36,028 nt of DNA. It comes from a bacterium (GTDB lineage Bacteria; Actinomycetota; Acidimicrobiia; Spongiisociales; ZC4RG35). The stretch is from assembly GCA_028824015.1 (NCBI GenBank), contig JAPPFC010000021.1, forward strand, positions 1-36,028, given 5' to 3'. Below the pieces are notes generated by a model. That model was not told the origin of the DNA and did no database searches. It was given only the letters and a program-made list of their open reading frames with translations. The position numbers and the translations under genes are program-made. Below, piece by piece: positions 9,829 through 18,519 of the stretch (position 1 is the first letter of the stretch; the number at the start of each line of letters is the position of its first letter).

Positions 9829-10420
9829 CCGGCTTCGTCTTCGCCGCTACCGTTCCCGGAGGGACGCGGCCCGGAGCGTTGTCAGGTCCTTGCCCCGCGG
9901 GGCGTCCTTCCTGCCCTTTCAAAGATCCGTCCGCTGGGGGCGGGGTTTTGCATGGCTGGCAGTGGTGGTGGGGGTGGTGGTTTTGCAAACTTCGGTGGTG
10001 GGAAGGCTCCAGATTTGGGGAGTCTCTCCTGATTTGGTGATGATGGTGGTGGCGTATGCCGCCTTCCGGCTTCGGGACAACGGGGTCATCCTGCTGGGTT
10101 TCCTGGGCGGTTTGCTCCTGGACGCATCGGGCACCTCCGTGATGGGACTGCTGGCCTTCGCAATGACCCTGGTCGCCTGGGGAGCATCCCAGACACGTGA
10201 GCAGGGAGGGCGGGGTGTCCTCGTGAATGCCCTCCGGATTCTGCTGTTGACTCTGGCCGGCGTCACGGTTCATACGGTGATAAGCATTGCCTTCGGGGAA
10301 TGGTCCCTGGCTATCTGGGAGACCATGCGGAGAATGGCGCTGATTCCGGTCCTCAATTTCGCGCTGGCCGTGGTGCTGTTCCCCCTCTCGAGTCGGCTCT
10401 GGGTCCCCTCCCTCAAATGA
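9821..10420 (+). CDS. mreD: Rod shape-determining protein MreD
   Basis: Integral membrane component of the elongasome. I chose the GTG at 9821, which overlaps the mreC stop by 8 bp (GTGAGTAG) and gives 199 residues. The reading frame is open further upstream, but that would intrude deep into mreC. After a basic N-terminal stretch of about 45 residues there are five or so hydrophobic helices, starting with FAWLAVVVGVVVLQTSVV. The motif SPDLVMMVVAYAAFR and the following GFLGGLLLDASG match the MreD family. The N-terminus is longer than usual, so a downstream start is possible. The stop overlaps the mrdA start in ATGA. Confidence 0.88.
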   Translation: MSSRLRLRRYRSRRDAARSVVRSLPRGASFLPFQRSVRWGRGFAWLAVVVGVVVLQTSVVGRLQIWGVSPDLVMMVVAYAAFRLRDNGVILLGFLGGLLLDASGTSVMGLLAFAMTLVAWGASQTREQGGRGVLVNALRILLLTLAGVTVHTVISIAFGEWSLAIWETMRRMALIPVLNFALAVVLFPLSSRLWVPSLK

Positions 10421-12408
10421 GAGGATCGCAGCGGATCGCGGTAGTGGCGGCCATCTTCGCCCTGCTTTTCGGGTTCTTGGGGATCCGCCTCTGGTTCATG
10501 CAGGTCGGCGAGGGCGTGGCTGCGGCCGAGATCGCGTACAACGAGGGGCTGGTTTCGGTTGTCACGCCGGCGCCCCGCGGCGATATCCGGGATCGCAACG
10601 GACAGTTGCTGGTTACCAGTCGGGTGGTTCCGATGGTGGTGATGGACCGCCAACTTCTCCAATCCTCCCAGAAGGACGAGGCGATCGCCCGGTTGTCCGC
10701 CCGGCTGGGAGTCCCCGCCGATTGGATAGAGGCCCTGTACGACGACGCGGGCGTCAACCAGCGGTTTCCCCTGGCGGTGGTTGATACGACTACCGCCTAC
10801 CAGTTGGAAGAGCAACTTCGCTCCTTTCCGGGGGTGGTGATCGAGAACTTTCCGGAGAGGATCTATCTGGCGGGTGGTTCCCTGTCCCATGTGATCGGGC
10901 ACTTGGGGTTTCCCTCCGCCGATGACTTGCAGCAGCGCCCTCATCTTGATCCGAATGTTCGCATCGGCAAACTGGGAGTGGAGGGGTTCTACGATGAATG
11001 GCTGCAGGGGACGCCGGGTGAGCGTGTCTATCGGGTCAACCAGGCCGGACGGATCACCGAGGAGCGGGCCGAGGTCCCCCCGCAATCGGGAGCCACGCTC
11101 TATCTGACAATTGACGAGCAGTTGCAAAGGGTGGTGGAGGATGCCCTTCTGGAAGGGATCGAGCTTTCCAACCTGATCAAGGACGAGGAAAGAGAGCAGC
11201 CGCTCGAGGAGGGAGAGACCAGGGCCGCCCTCAACCCGACCGAGCGAGCGGCGGGAGTGGTGATGGACATCACCAACGGCGAGGTACTGGCGTTGGCCAG
11301 CTATCCGGACTTTGACCCCCAGGAGTTCGTGTGGGGGATCGACAGGGCTGACTTCGCCCGACTCTCGGACCAGAAGGCCTTTCTCAACCTGGTTGTCGGG
11401 GGGCTCTACCCGCCCGCCTCCACCTTCAAGGCCATCACCTACACGGCCGCCCTCACCTACGACATACCCTTCGCGGAGGCAATAGAGGGAGTGGACCTGG
11501 TCAACCGGCGGATCAACTGCGACGGGGAGTTGATCCTGCCCGAGATCATCGATGAGGGAAGCCCCCAGGTGTTTCGTGACTGGTATTACCCGGCCGAACT
11601 GGGATGGCTGGACATCCACGAAGCCTTTGAACACTCCTGCAACATCTTCTTCTACAACGTGGCGCTGGGCGTGTGGCGCAACTGGGGCAACACCTCACGC
11701 GAGGACGTTCTTCAGGACATGGCCCGCTCGCTGGGCTACGGGGCCTTCACGGGGGTCGATCTCTCCGGCGATCAGGCAGGGATCGTTCCTGACCGGGAGT
11801 TGTTCGAGAACTGGAAGCAGATCCAACTGGAGGACCCGGCGGCGCCCGTGCGCCTGGACCCGGCACGGCTGTCTCTGGCCAGTCCCTGGCTGGGAGGCGA
11901 CTTGATGAATCTGGCCATTGGACAGGGCGACATGTTGGCCTCTCCCCTGCAGGTCGCCGTCTCCTATGGGGCGCTTGCCAATGGGGGGACGGTCTGGACG
12001 CCCAGGGTGGTCAGCCAGGTACGTTCTCCGGACGGGGAGCTGCTGTGGGCGGCCCTCCCGGAGGCAAAGAGCCAGATCGATCTTCCCGACGCGGTGGTGG
12101 ACTCACTGCTGTCCGACATGAACCTGGTGGTTTCCAGCGGTACGGCCCGTCGGGCGTTCTCGGACTTCGGGTCCTCGGCGAATCTGGTGGGCGGCAAGAC
12201 CGGAACCGGCCAATCCTCGGCCAATCGGGATAGCCATGCCTGGTTTGTGGGGGTTGCTCCCATCAACAACCCGAAGTGGGTGGTGGTGGTGCTGGTGGAT
12301 CAGGGCGGCTCGGGAGGAAGGGTGGCGGCGCCGATGGGACGCTACATAATGCAGTACCTGATGGGGGAGGAACTGGACCCGATCGAGGCCGGGGAAGAGA
12401 CCAACTGA
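10417..12408 (+). CDS. mrdA: Penicillin-binding protein 2 (elongation-specific transpeptidase)
   Basis: Class B PBP that cross-links peptidoglycan during elongation, partner of RodA. One N-terminal transmembrane helix lies at about 7-26. A dimerisation/pedestal domain follows (APRGDIRDRNGQLL at 52-65), then the transpeptidase domain. All three penicillin-binding motifs are present: S335-T-F-K338, S407-C-N409 and K594-T-G-T-G598. Length of 663 residues is normal. The ATG at 10417 overlaps the mreD stop (ATGA), and the stop overlaps the rodA start (TGATG), so stoichiometric translation is likely. The frame is open upstream of 10417, but that part is a shadow of mreD. Confidence 0.95.
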   Translation: MRGSQRIAVVAAIFALLFGFLGIRLWFMQVGEGVAAAEIAYNEGLVSVVTPAPRGDIRDRNGQLLVTSRVVPMVVMDRQLLQSSQKDEAIARLSARLGVPADWIEALYDDAGVNQRFPLAVVDTTTAYQLEEQLRSFPGVVIENFPERIYLAGGSLSHVIGHLGFPSADDLQQRPHLDPNVRIGKLGVEGFYDEWLQGTPGERVYRVNQAGRITEERAEVPPQSGATLYLTIDEQLQRVVEDALLEGIELSNLIKDEEREQPLEEGETRAALNPTERAAGVVMDITNGEVLALASYPDFDPQEFVWGIDRADFARLSDQKAFLNLVVGGLYPPASTFKAITYTAALTYDIPFAEAIEGVDLVNRRINCDGELILPEIIDEGSPQVFRDWYYPAELGWLDIHEAFEHSCNIFFYNVALGVWRNWGNTSREDVLQDMARSLGYGAFTGVDLSGDQAGIVPDRELFENWKQIQLEDPAAPVRLDPARLSLASPWLGGDLMNLAIGQGDMLASPLQVAVSYGALANGGTVWTPRVVSQVRSPDGELLWAALPEAKSQIDLPDAVVDSLLSDMNLVVSSGTARRAFSDFGSSANLVGGKTGTGQSSANRDSHAWFVGVAPINNPKWVVVVLVDQGGSGGRVAAPMGRYIMQYLMGEELDPIEAGEETN

Positions 12409-13601
12409 TGAATCTGCACTCTCGACCGACACGCGGATGGTGGATGACGGAGGAGGGCATCGGCCGCCCCGATCTGGGTCTGATGGCGGTGGTGCTGGTG
12501 TTGTCGGGGTTCGGTCTGCTGATGATTTTCTCTGTGACCAGGACCGCCCTGGAACGGCAGGAGTTGCTGCCGTCGGCTTCCACGGAGCGTCAACTGGTGT
12601 TCATGCTGATCGGTTTGGTCGGCATGGTGGTACTCAGCCATGTCGACTATCGGAACTACCAGTTTCTTATCCCGGTGCTGTATCTGGGCTGCATGGTTGC
12701 CCTGGCGGCCGCCTTTCTGTTCGATCCCGTGAAGGGCGTCCAACGGTGGATCACCATTGGCCCGGTGAACATCCAGCCTGCCGAGTTCACCAAGTTGGCG
12801 CTGGTCATGTCCTGGGCTTCCCTGCTCAGCCGTGGTCCGGAAGAGAGCTACCAGCAATTGCCCTGGCGGAAAGTGGGGTATGCGTTGGCGCTGCTGGCGC
12901 CTCCCATGGCGCTGATCTTCCTGCAGCCCGATCTGGGAACCATGATGTCGCTTCCCTTCATTGTCCTGCTGATGCTGTTCGTGGCCGGGGCAACCCGTAC
13001 CCAGATGACAATCCTGGCGTTGGCGGCGGTCGGAGTTGTGACCACGATTTGGCGTTTCGACCTGTTGGCAGGGCATCAGATCGATCGGCTGCGGGTCTTC
13101 GTCGACCCCGACCTGGATCCCCAGGGGCTCGGTTGGAGCATCCGACAAGCCAGGCTGGCCATGTCCTCGGGCCAGGTGACCGGACAGGGGCTCTTCCAGG
13201 GCGCCATAACCAACCAGGGCCTGGTACCGGAACAGGAGAGCGACTTCATCTTTACGGCGGTGGGCGAGCAGTTGGGATTCGTGGGAGGGTCGGTCGTCCT
13301 TCTGGCTTTTGGCTACCTGCTGTGGCGTCTGCTGCGGATAGCGGTGGCAGCGTCCGATCAATACGGGTCCCTGCTCTCGACGGGGGTAGCGGCCTTGCTG
13401 ATGTTCCACGTATTCATCAGCGTGGGGATGACCCTGGGCCTGGTGCCGATCACCGGGCTCCCCTTGCCCTTCCTGAGCCGGGGAGGTTCCTTCTATCTCG
13501 CTTCGGCGGCCGGTGTGGGGATTGCTCTCTCAGTCTGGAGGTTGCGTTCCCGTGTCAGGTTCGGCGGCGTCTCCCGGGAGCGGAGTCTCCTGGCGAGGTA
13601 G
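12408..13601 (+). CDS. rodA: Peptidoglycan glycosyltransferase RodA (SEDS family)
   Basis: Multi-spanning SEDS polymerase that makes glycan strands from lipid II together with PBP2. About ten hydrophobic helices are visible. Family motifs are QPAEFTKLALV, QPDLGTMM and PEQESDFIFTAVGEQLGF, the last carrying the essential aspartate (Asp279), plus a C-terminal GLPLPFLSRGGSF. Length is 397 residues. The ATG at 12408 overlaps the mrdA stop in TGATG, which decides the start over the longer open frame. It is the last gene of the shape module and is followed by a 242 bp gap. Confidence 0.94.
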   Translation: MNLHSRPTRGWWMTEEGIGRPDLGLMAVVLVLSGFGLLMIFSVTRTALERQELLPSASTERQLVFMLIGLVGMVVLSHVDYRNYQFLIPVLYLGCMVALAAAFLFDPVKGVQRWITIGPVNIQPAEFTKLALVMSWASLLSRGPEESYQQLPWRKVGYALALLAPPMALIFLQPDLGTMMSLPFIVLLMLFVAGATRTQMTILALAAVGVVTTIWRFDLLAGHQIDRLRVFVDPDLDPQGLGWSIRQARLAMSSGQVTGQGLFQGAITNQGLVPEQESDFIFTAVGEQLGFVGGSVVLLAFGYLLWRLLRIAVAASDQYGSLLSTGVAALLMFHVFISVGMTLGLVPITGLPLPFLSRGGSFYLASAAGVGIALSVWRLRSRVRFGGVSRERSLLAR

Positions 13602-13843
13602 CCCCTCCGGTAACACCTGTCCGCCTCTCATCAAAAGATTTCACTTTGCAATAAGGGCGGGAGTAGCATGTTTAAGGTCGATGGGCTTGGCCGCGTTTGC
13701 TCTGGGCCCACGAAACGACAAGTTTTAGGTGTCGGACTCTCGGGTCCTCCCCCCTCCCGTCCGGGTATTAACCGAAGGATCAGGGGTTTGCAGGTCGAGG
13801 GGGCGGCACGTTTCTTACGGCAATTTAATCAGGAGGGCTGTAA
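13602..13843 (+). promoter_or_regulatory. Intergenic leader upstream of RNase E/G with a candidate promoter
   Basis: This 242 bp gap carries no convincing gene. A possible sigma-70-like promoter is TTCACT at 13640-13645 and TAGCAT at 13664-13669, separated by 18 bp; both boxes match the consensus only moderately. That would give a 5' leader of about 165 nt. RNase E mRNAs in other bacteria have long autoregulatory leaders, so a similar role here is possible but inferred. The leader ends in a strong GGAGG at 13832-13836. Confidence 0.4.
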
Positions 13844-15421
13844 ATGGGAAGGTTTCGGCGTAGGCGCGGAACCGAGGTAATCCGCCGGGTCGGCGGTGAC
13901 TTCGTAGAGACGCGAAAGAAGCGCCAGGTCAATGGGTCGGAGGTGGAGATCCGCCGCATAGCTGCGAAGGCGGCCCCCGCTACCAAGACCCCCAAGAGAA
14001 AGAAGCGTCCGAAGCAACGGCCACGGCCACGGCCAAGGGGTTCGGGGAAGCGCCGCCCCAGTGTCTCCACGACCCGAGGGTCAGCGCCAAGTCAGCGGTC
14101 GGGGACAGTCTCCCAGACCGTTCCCTCGGCACCGGAAAGCAGGCCTTCCTCGCTGAGAAGCAAGATTCTGGTGAGTGTGGGGGAAGGGACCAGGGTGGCC
14201 ATCATGGAGGGTCCCGACCTGGTGGAGTACTATTCGGAGAGTCCCGGCAGCATCTCACTGGTAGGGAACATCTACCTGGCGGTGGTGCGCAACGTGTTGC
14301 CGGGGATGGAAGCAGCCTTCGTGGATATCGGTGAGGGGAAGAACGGCGTGCTCTACGCCGATGACGTGTATGTCGATCCCGAGCGATTCGGCAGGGGCGC
14401 CCGGCCCCGGGTGGAGCAGGTCATCTCCGAAGGAGACGAAGTGATCGTGCAGGTCAGGCGGGACTCGATGGGCGCAAAAGGCCCCCGTCTGCGCGGCCAC
14501 GTATCGCTGGCCGGCCGGTTCTTGGTCCTGCAGCCGGGGTTGTCCAACGTCTCTATCTCCCAGAAGCTGTCGCGTGCGGAGCGTTCCCGCCTCAGGCAGG
14601 TCGTGGCCGAGATGGTGCCTCCGGGGTTCGGCGTCATCGCCCGGACCGCGGCCCGTCAGGCCACGTCCAAGGAGATCGAGTCGGAGGTGGCGAAGTTGGC
14701 GGACCGGTGGAGGGAGACGACCGAGGAGGCCGATAAGGGAGGAGGCCCCCGGTTGCTGCACCGGGACTCCGACCTGTTGATCAGGGTGATCCGCGAGCAC
14801 CTCACTTCGGATACGCGACGCGTGGAAGTCGACGACAAGGACTCCTACAAGCGGGCCGTGGACTATCTGCGGGCTGTCGATCCGGACTTGGTCTCCCGGG
14901 TGCGGCGGTATGAGAACCCCATTCCACTCTTCGAGCGATTCCATGTGGACGATCAGGTGAGGAAGGCATTGAAGCGCCGGGTGCCACTGCCGTCGGGGGG
15001 GCACCTGGTGTTTGACTCGACCGAGGCTCTGACTGTGGTGGACGTCAATACGGGGCGGTTCGTGGGCCGTTCCAATCTGGAGGACACCATCCTCCAGAAC
15101 AATTTGGAGGCCGCCGAGGAGATCGGCCGCCAGTTGCGACTGCGGGACATCGGAGGCATCATCGTTATCGATTTCATCGATATGACCCGAGAATCGAACC
15201 AACGAAAAGTGCTGGCAAAACTGAATGAGGTACTGGCCAGGGACAAGACACGGACGGAGGCATTTGAAGTCTCCCGTCTCGGCCTGGTGGAGATGACGCG
15301 CAAGAACGTCTCGGCAGGTCTGCTGGAGACGTACTCCAAACCGTGCGACAGTTGTGGGGGCCAGGGCCGGATAGTCCAGGATCCGACCCCTTCCCGCCCG
15401 AAGGCCACGGCCGGTGTTTGA
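13844..15421 (+). CDS. rne: Ribonuclease E/G family endoribonuclease
   Basis: Endoribonuclease that starts mRNA decay and processes rRNA and tRNA. The first roughly 105 residues are a low-complexity, strongly basic extension (runs of Arg, Lys and Pro) likely to bind RNA. The S1-containing domain follows (GNIYLAVVRNVLPGMEAAFVDIG). The DNase I-like catalytic part has the two metal-binding aspartates Asp400 (TVVDVNTGRF) and Asp443 (IVIDFIDM). The zinc link is Cys501-x-x-Cys504 (PCDSCGGQG). The 525-residue product lacks the long C-terminal scaffold of E. coli RNase E. The ATG is preceded by GGAGG seven bases upstream. rplU follows, as in many actinobacteria. Confidence 0.94.
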   Translation: MGRFRRRRGTEVIRRVGGDFVETRKKRQVNGSEVEIRRIAAKAAPATKTPKRKKRPKQRPRPRPRGSGKRRPSVSTTRGSAPSQRSGTVSQTVPSAPESRPSSLRSKILVSVGEGTRVAIMEGPDLVEYYSESPGSISLVGNIYLAVVRNVLPGMEAAFVDIGEGKNGVLYADDVYVDPERFGRGARPRVEQVISEGDEVIVQVRRDSMGAKGPRLRGHVSLAGRFLVLQPGLSNVSISQKLSRAERSRLRQVVAEMVPPGFGVIARTAARQATSKEIESEVAKLADRWRETTEEADKGGGPRLLHRDSDLLIRVIREHLTSDTRRVEVDDKDSYKRAVDYLRAVDPDLVSRVRRYENPIPLFERFHVDDQVRKALKRRVPLPSGGHLVFDSTEALTVVDVNTGRFVGRSNLEDTILQNNLEAAEEIGRQLRLRDIGGIIVIDFIDMTRESNQRKVLAKLNEVLARDKTRTEAFEVSRLGLVEMTRKNVSAGLLETYSKPCDSCGGQGRIVQDPTPSRPKATAGV

Positions 15422-15423
15422 CC

Positions 15424-15453
15424 TTGGCGTTCCGGCTCGCCGCAGCGTAGAAT
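15424..15453 (+). promoter_or_regulatory. Candidate promoter of rplU-rpmA
   Basis: TTGGCG at 15424-15429 and TAGAAT at 15448-15453 are separated by 18 bp and match the -35 and -10 consensus at four and five of six positions. Transcription would begin near 15460, only about six bases before the rplU ATG, giving a nearly leaderless mRNA. No Shine-Dalgarno sequence precedes rplU, which agrees. Confidence 0.5.
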
Positions 15454-15465
15454 GACTGGCTTAGC

Positions 15466-15795
15466 ATGTATGCAGTAATAGCCACCGGTGGGAAACAGGC
15501 CAGGGTCGCTCCCGGGGATGTGATCAGCGTGGAACGCTTGTCCCGGGAACTCGACGACATCGCCTTCGACCCGGTGTTGGTTGTAGACGAGGACGGAAAG
15601 GTGTTGACCGGCTCCAGGCTACGGGGAGCGCGGGTCACCGCCCGATTGGTCGGGGAAGTGAAGGGACCCAAGATCCGCATCTTCAAATACAAGTCCAAGA
15701 CGGGCTACCGGCGTCGCATCGGCCATCGCCAGAAGTACTCCCAGATTGAGATCCTGAACATAGACCTGCCAACCGAATCCCAGAAGGAGAGCTGA
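15466..15795 (+). CDS. rplU: 50S ribosomal protein L21
   Basis: Structural protein of the large ribosomal subunit that contacts 23S rRNA. The N-terminal [18 protein letters not shown] and the C-terminal [19 protein letters not shown] are family hallmarks. Length of 109 residues is slightly above the usual 103. The ATG lacks a Shine-Dalgarno sequence but sits just downstream of a good promoter. rpmA starts one base after the stop, the standard L21-L27 pair. Confidence 0.97.
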   Translation: MYAVIATGGKQARVAPGDVISVERLSRELDDIAFDPVLVVDEDGKVLTGSRLRGARVTARLVGEVKGPKIRIFKYKSKTGYRRRIGHRQKYSQIEILNIDLPTESQKES

Positions 15796-15796
15796 G

Positions 15797-16048
15797 ATGT
15801 CCAAGACCAAAGCGGGAGGCTCCAGCCGAAACGGACGCGAATCGCACTCCAAGCGGCTAGGTCCCAAGGTGTTCGACGGGCAGCTGGTCCATTCCGGAGC
15901 GGTGCTGGTTCGACAACGCGGGACTCGTATTCACCCCGGACTCAATGTTGGTCGGGGTAGTGACGACACGTTATATGCCCGCGCCTCGGGCGTGGTGAAG
16001 TACGGGGAACGGAATCGTCGCCGCCTGGTGAGCGTTCTTACCGACTGA
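15797..16048 (+). CDS. rpmA: 50S ribosomal protein L27
   Basis: Large-subunit protein whose N-terminus reaches the peptidyl transferase centre. The sequence [20 protein letters not shown] is diagnostic, as is the following [21 protein letters not shown]. Length of 83 residues is standard. The N-terminus is [10 protein letters not shown], so there is no cleavable Firmicutes-type extension. AGGAG at 15784-15788 in the end of rplU serves as ribosome binding site. Confidence 0.97.
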   Translation: MSKTKAGGSSRNGRESHSKRLGPKVFDGQLVHSGAVLVRQRGTRIHPGLNVGRGSDDTLYARASGVVKYGERNRRRLVSVLTD

Positions 16049-16069
16049 CTCCCTTTCAGGCCGGTCGCG

Positions 16070-17326
16070 ATGTTCGTTGACTCGGTCAGGGTGCATCTTC
16101 GCGCCGGAGACGGCGGGAACGGCATGGTCAGCTTTGAGCGACGACGCGGAAAACCGCGAGGAAAACCGGTCGGCGGCTCGGGAGGAAGGGGCGGGGATGT
16201 GGTGGTGCGCGCCGATCCGTCCATAGGAACGCTTTTCCGCTACCAGCGCCATCCCCATCATGTGGCTGAGGACGGCGGCAGGGGAGCTGATCGGCTTCGG
16301 CACGGCCGGAGAGGGTCTCGGTTGGTCATCCCGGTGCCGCCGGGGACATCGGTGTATGACGACGCCGGAGCGCTGCTGGCCGACCTGGTGGAGAGGCGGC
16401 AACAGGTCGTGCTGTTGCGGGGAGGGAGGGGAGGACGGGGCAATGCCGGTCTGGTCAGCCCCCAACATCGGGTTCCTGCGGTGGCCGAGAAGGGGGAAGA
16501 GGGGCGCCGGGGATGGTTCCGCCTGGAGATGAAGCTGCAGGCCGACGCCGCTTTGGTGGGATTTCCGAATGCCGGCAAGAGCACTCTTCTGTCCCGCGTG
16601 TCGGCCGCCCGTCCGAAGGTGGCCTCCTATCCGTTCACCACCCTCTCTCCCAACCTGGGAGTGGTGGGGATAGACGATGAGGAGTTCACCCTGGCCGATG
16701 TTCCCGGGCTGATACAAGGCGCCGCAGAGGGCAAGGGGTTGGGGCACACGTTTCTTCGTCATGTCGAGCGGGCTTCGGTGCTGGTCGTCATGCTCGACCC
16801 CTCTCCCATGGCCGAGGCGGAGGCCGGGACGCAGTTGGATGTCCTTCTGGGAGAGTTGGAGAAGTACTCTCCCCAGTTGGTGGAACGTCCCCGGGTGATA
16901 GCGGTCAACAAGGCTGACCTGCCGGAGTCGGATGGGATTGCCGAGGCGATCCCCGGGGCGTTTTTGATCTCGGCGGTGACGGGGTATGGGCTGGCGCCGT
17001 TTCTGCGCAGGATCGGGCAACTGGTGGCGAGGGTGCGGGAGTCCGCCGCCCCCCGGGAGGGCTTCATATTGCACCGCCCTCACCATCGAGGCTTTGTGGT
17101 CACCCGGGTCGACGAGGGGTGGGCCGTGGCGGGAGTGGCTGCGGAGCGGGCCGTGGCTCTGGCCGATCTCGAGACTCCCGAAGCAGCTCGGCTCGCTTCC
17201 ACGCGGCTGGATCGGATAGGCGTGGGCCGGGCCCTCCGGGAGGCCGGCGCCCGCCACGGCGACACGGTCCGGATCGGAGGGATGGAACTTCAATACCAAG
17301 ACCCCGACCTGCAGGAGCCCGGGTGA
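16070..17326 (+). CDS. obgE: GTPase Obg (50S assembly GTPase)
   Basis: Essential GTPase in late 50S assembly, also linked to stringent response and cell cycle. The N-terminal glycine-rich Obg fold is clear (VHLRAGDGGNGMVSF, GGSGGRGGDV). The G domain follows with G1 at 164-172 (GFPNAGKST), the G3 motif DVPG and the G4 motif NKAD. An OCT-like C-terminal domain typical of actinobacterial Obg is present (about 330-405). Length of 418 residues fits. The ATG lies 21 nt after rpmA. The proB GTG overlaps its stop. Confidence 0.96.
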   Translation: MFVDSVRVHLRAGDGGNGMVSFERRRGKPRGKPVGGSGGRGGDVVVRADPSIGTLFRYQRHPHHVAEDGGRGADRLRHGRRGSRLVIPVPPGTSVYDDAGALLADLVERRQQVVLLRGGRGGRGNAGLVSPQHRVPAVAEKGEEGRRGWFRLEMKLQADAALVGFPNAGKSTLLSRVSAARPKVASYPFTTLSPNLGVVGIDDEEFTLADVPGLIQGAAEGKGLGHTFLRHVERASVLVVMLDPSPMAEAEAGTQLDVLLGELEKYSPQLVERPRVIAVNKADLPESDGIAEAIPGAFLISAVTGYGLAPFLRRIGQLVARVRESAAPREGFILHRPHHRGFVVTRVDEGWAVAGVAAERAVALADLETPEAARLASTRLDRIGVGRALREAGARHGDTVRIGGMELQYQDPDLQEPG

Positions 17327-18414
17327 GACGGTCCATTGCCCCCGGAGACGTGCTGGTGGTGAAGATTGGCTCCTCCAGCCTGGTCGAAGTGGATAAGGGG
17401 CTGAATCCGGCGGCCCTGGAACGAGTGGTCGAACATGTGGCCCGGGCCTTCTCCTCGGGGTACCCCACCGTTCTGGTCACCTCGGGGGCGGTGGCGGCGG
17501 GGCTTCCCGCGCTGGGACTCTCCAACAGGCCTACCGACCTGGCGGGACTGCAGGTGGCGGCGGCTGTGGGACAGAGTCGGCTGATGGGCATGTACGCGGA
17601 CCAATTCGCCAAGCGGGATCTGGTCATCGGCCAGGTGCTTTTGACCCGGGGAGTGCTGGCGAATCGGACGCCCTACCTCAACGCCCGGACGGCCCTTTCC
17701 AGCATGCTGGAACGTCGCATTGTGCCTGTTGTCAATGAGAATGACACGGTGGGAGTGGAGGAGTTGCGGGTGGGAGACAACGATCGGTTGGCGGCCCTGG
17801 TGTCCCATCTGGTCTCTGCCGATCTGCTGATCCTGCTGACCGACACTCCCGGGCTCTATTCGGCGGATCCCTCCTCACGGGACGCCACCCTGATAGGTGA
17901 AGTCTCCTCCGGAGACTGGACTCTCGACTCGATCGCGGGTCTGCCCGGGGGGCGGCTCGGATCGGGCGGCGTGTCCAGCAAGGTGGCCGCGGCCCGGATG
18001 GCCGCCTTCTCCGGTATTCCGACCGTGGTCGCCTCGTCGGCCGAACCCCGGGTGGTGGAGCGGATATGTAGGGGGGAGGCGATCGGTACGTGGGTTAATC
18101 CTGAAGCCCGGAAACTCAGCGCTCGCAAACTTTGGATCGCATTCGGCCAGGAGTCCGGCGGTCGCGTGACCCTGGACGCCGGAGCGGTGCGCGCCATCAT
18201 CCGACTGAAGAGGAGCCTGCTGCCGGTCGGAGTGCGGGAGATTGAGGGTAGCTTCACCGCCGGCGAGGCGGTGGAGGTGCTGGATCCGGGGGGAAGGATC
18301 ATCGCCAAGGGCATTGCCCGTATCTCCGCAGCCGAATGCCGGAGTCTCCAGACCAGCGCCCATCCCACGACAGAACTCATCCACCGGGACGATCTGGTGA
18401 TCCTGAGGGAATAG
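17323..18414 (+). CDS. proB: Glutamate 5-kinase
   Basis: Phosphorylates L-glutamate to gamma-glutamyl phosphate, the first step of proline synthesis. The amino acid kinase domain has VVKIGSSSLV near the N-terminus, VTSGAVAAG, and NENDTVGVEELRVGDNDRLAALV. A C-terminal PUA domain (about 270-355) completes the E. coli-like 363-residue architecture. The GTG at 17323 overlaps the obgE stop (GTGA). The frame is open further upstream, but only as a shadow of obgE. No proA follows in the window, which differs from organisms where proBA are adjacent. Confidence 0.95.
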   Translation: MRRSIAPGDVLVVKIGSSSLVEVDKGLNPAALERVVEHVARAFSSGYPTVLVTSGAVAAGLPALGLSNRPTDLAGLQVAAAVGQSRLMGMYADQFAKRDLVIGQVLLTRGVLANRTPYLNARTALSSMLERRIVPVVNENDTVGVEELRVGDNDRLAALVSHLVSADLLILLTDTPGLYSADPSSRDATLIGEVSSGDWTLDSIAGLPGGRLGSGGVSSKVAAARMAAFSGIPTVVASSAEPRVVERICRGEAIGTWVNPEARKLSARKLWIAFGQESGGRVTLDAGAVRAIIRLKRSLLPVGVREIEGSFTAGEAVEVLDPGGRIIAKGIARISAAECRSLQTSAHPTTELIHRDDLVILRE

Positions 18415-18519
18415 CCGCCCGCAGTGTGACAGGGTCCGGGGAAGCGATGGCTAAGTCGGCTGAGGGACGTCGGACCGGCTCGGGTAAACTGGGTCCTTCC
18501 GCACCAGGGAGATTCCGCT

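Noticed and set aside
12437..13654. A 405-codon plus-strand frame overlapping rodA
   Set aside because: It is the shifted frame of rodA; composition is Gly/Arg/Pro-rich with no domain.
13668..13880. A short open frame in the RNase E leader
   Set aside because: No ribosome binding site, no recognised motif, and it runs into rne in another frame.
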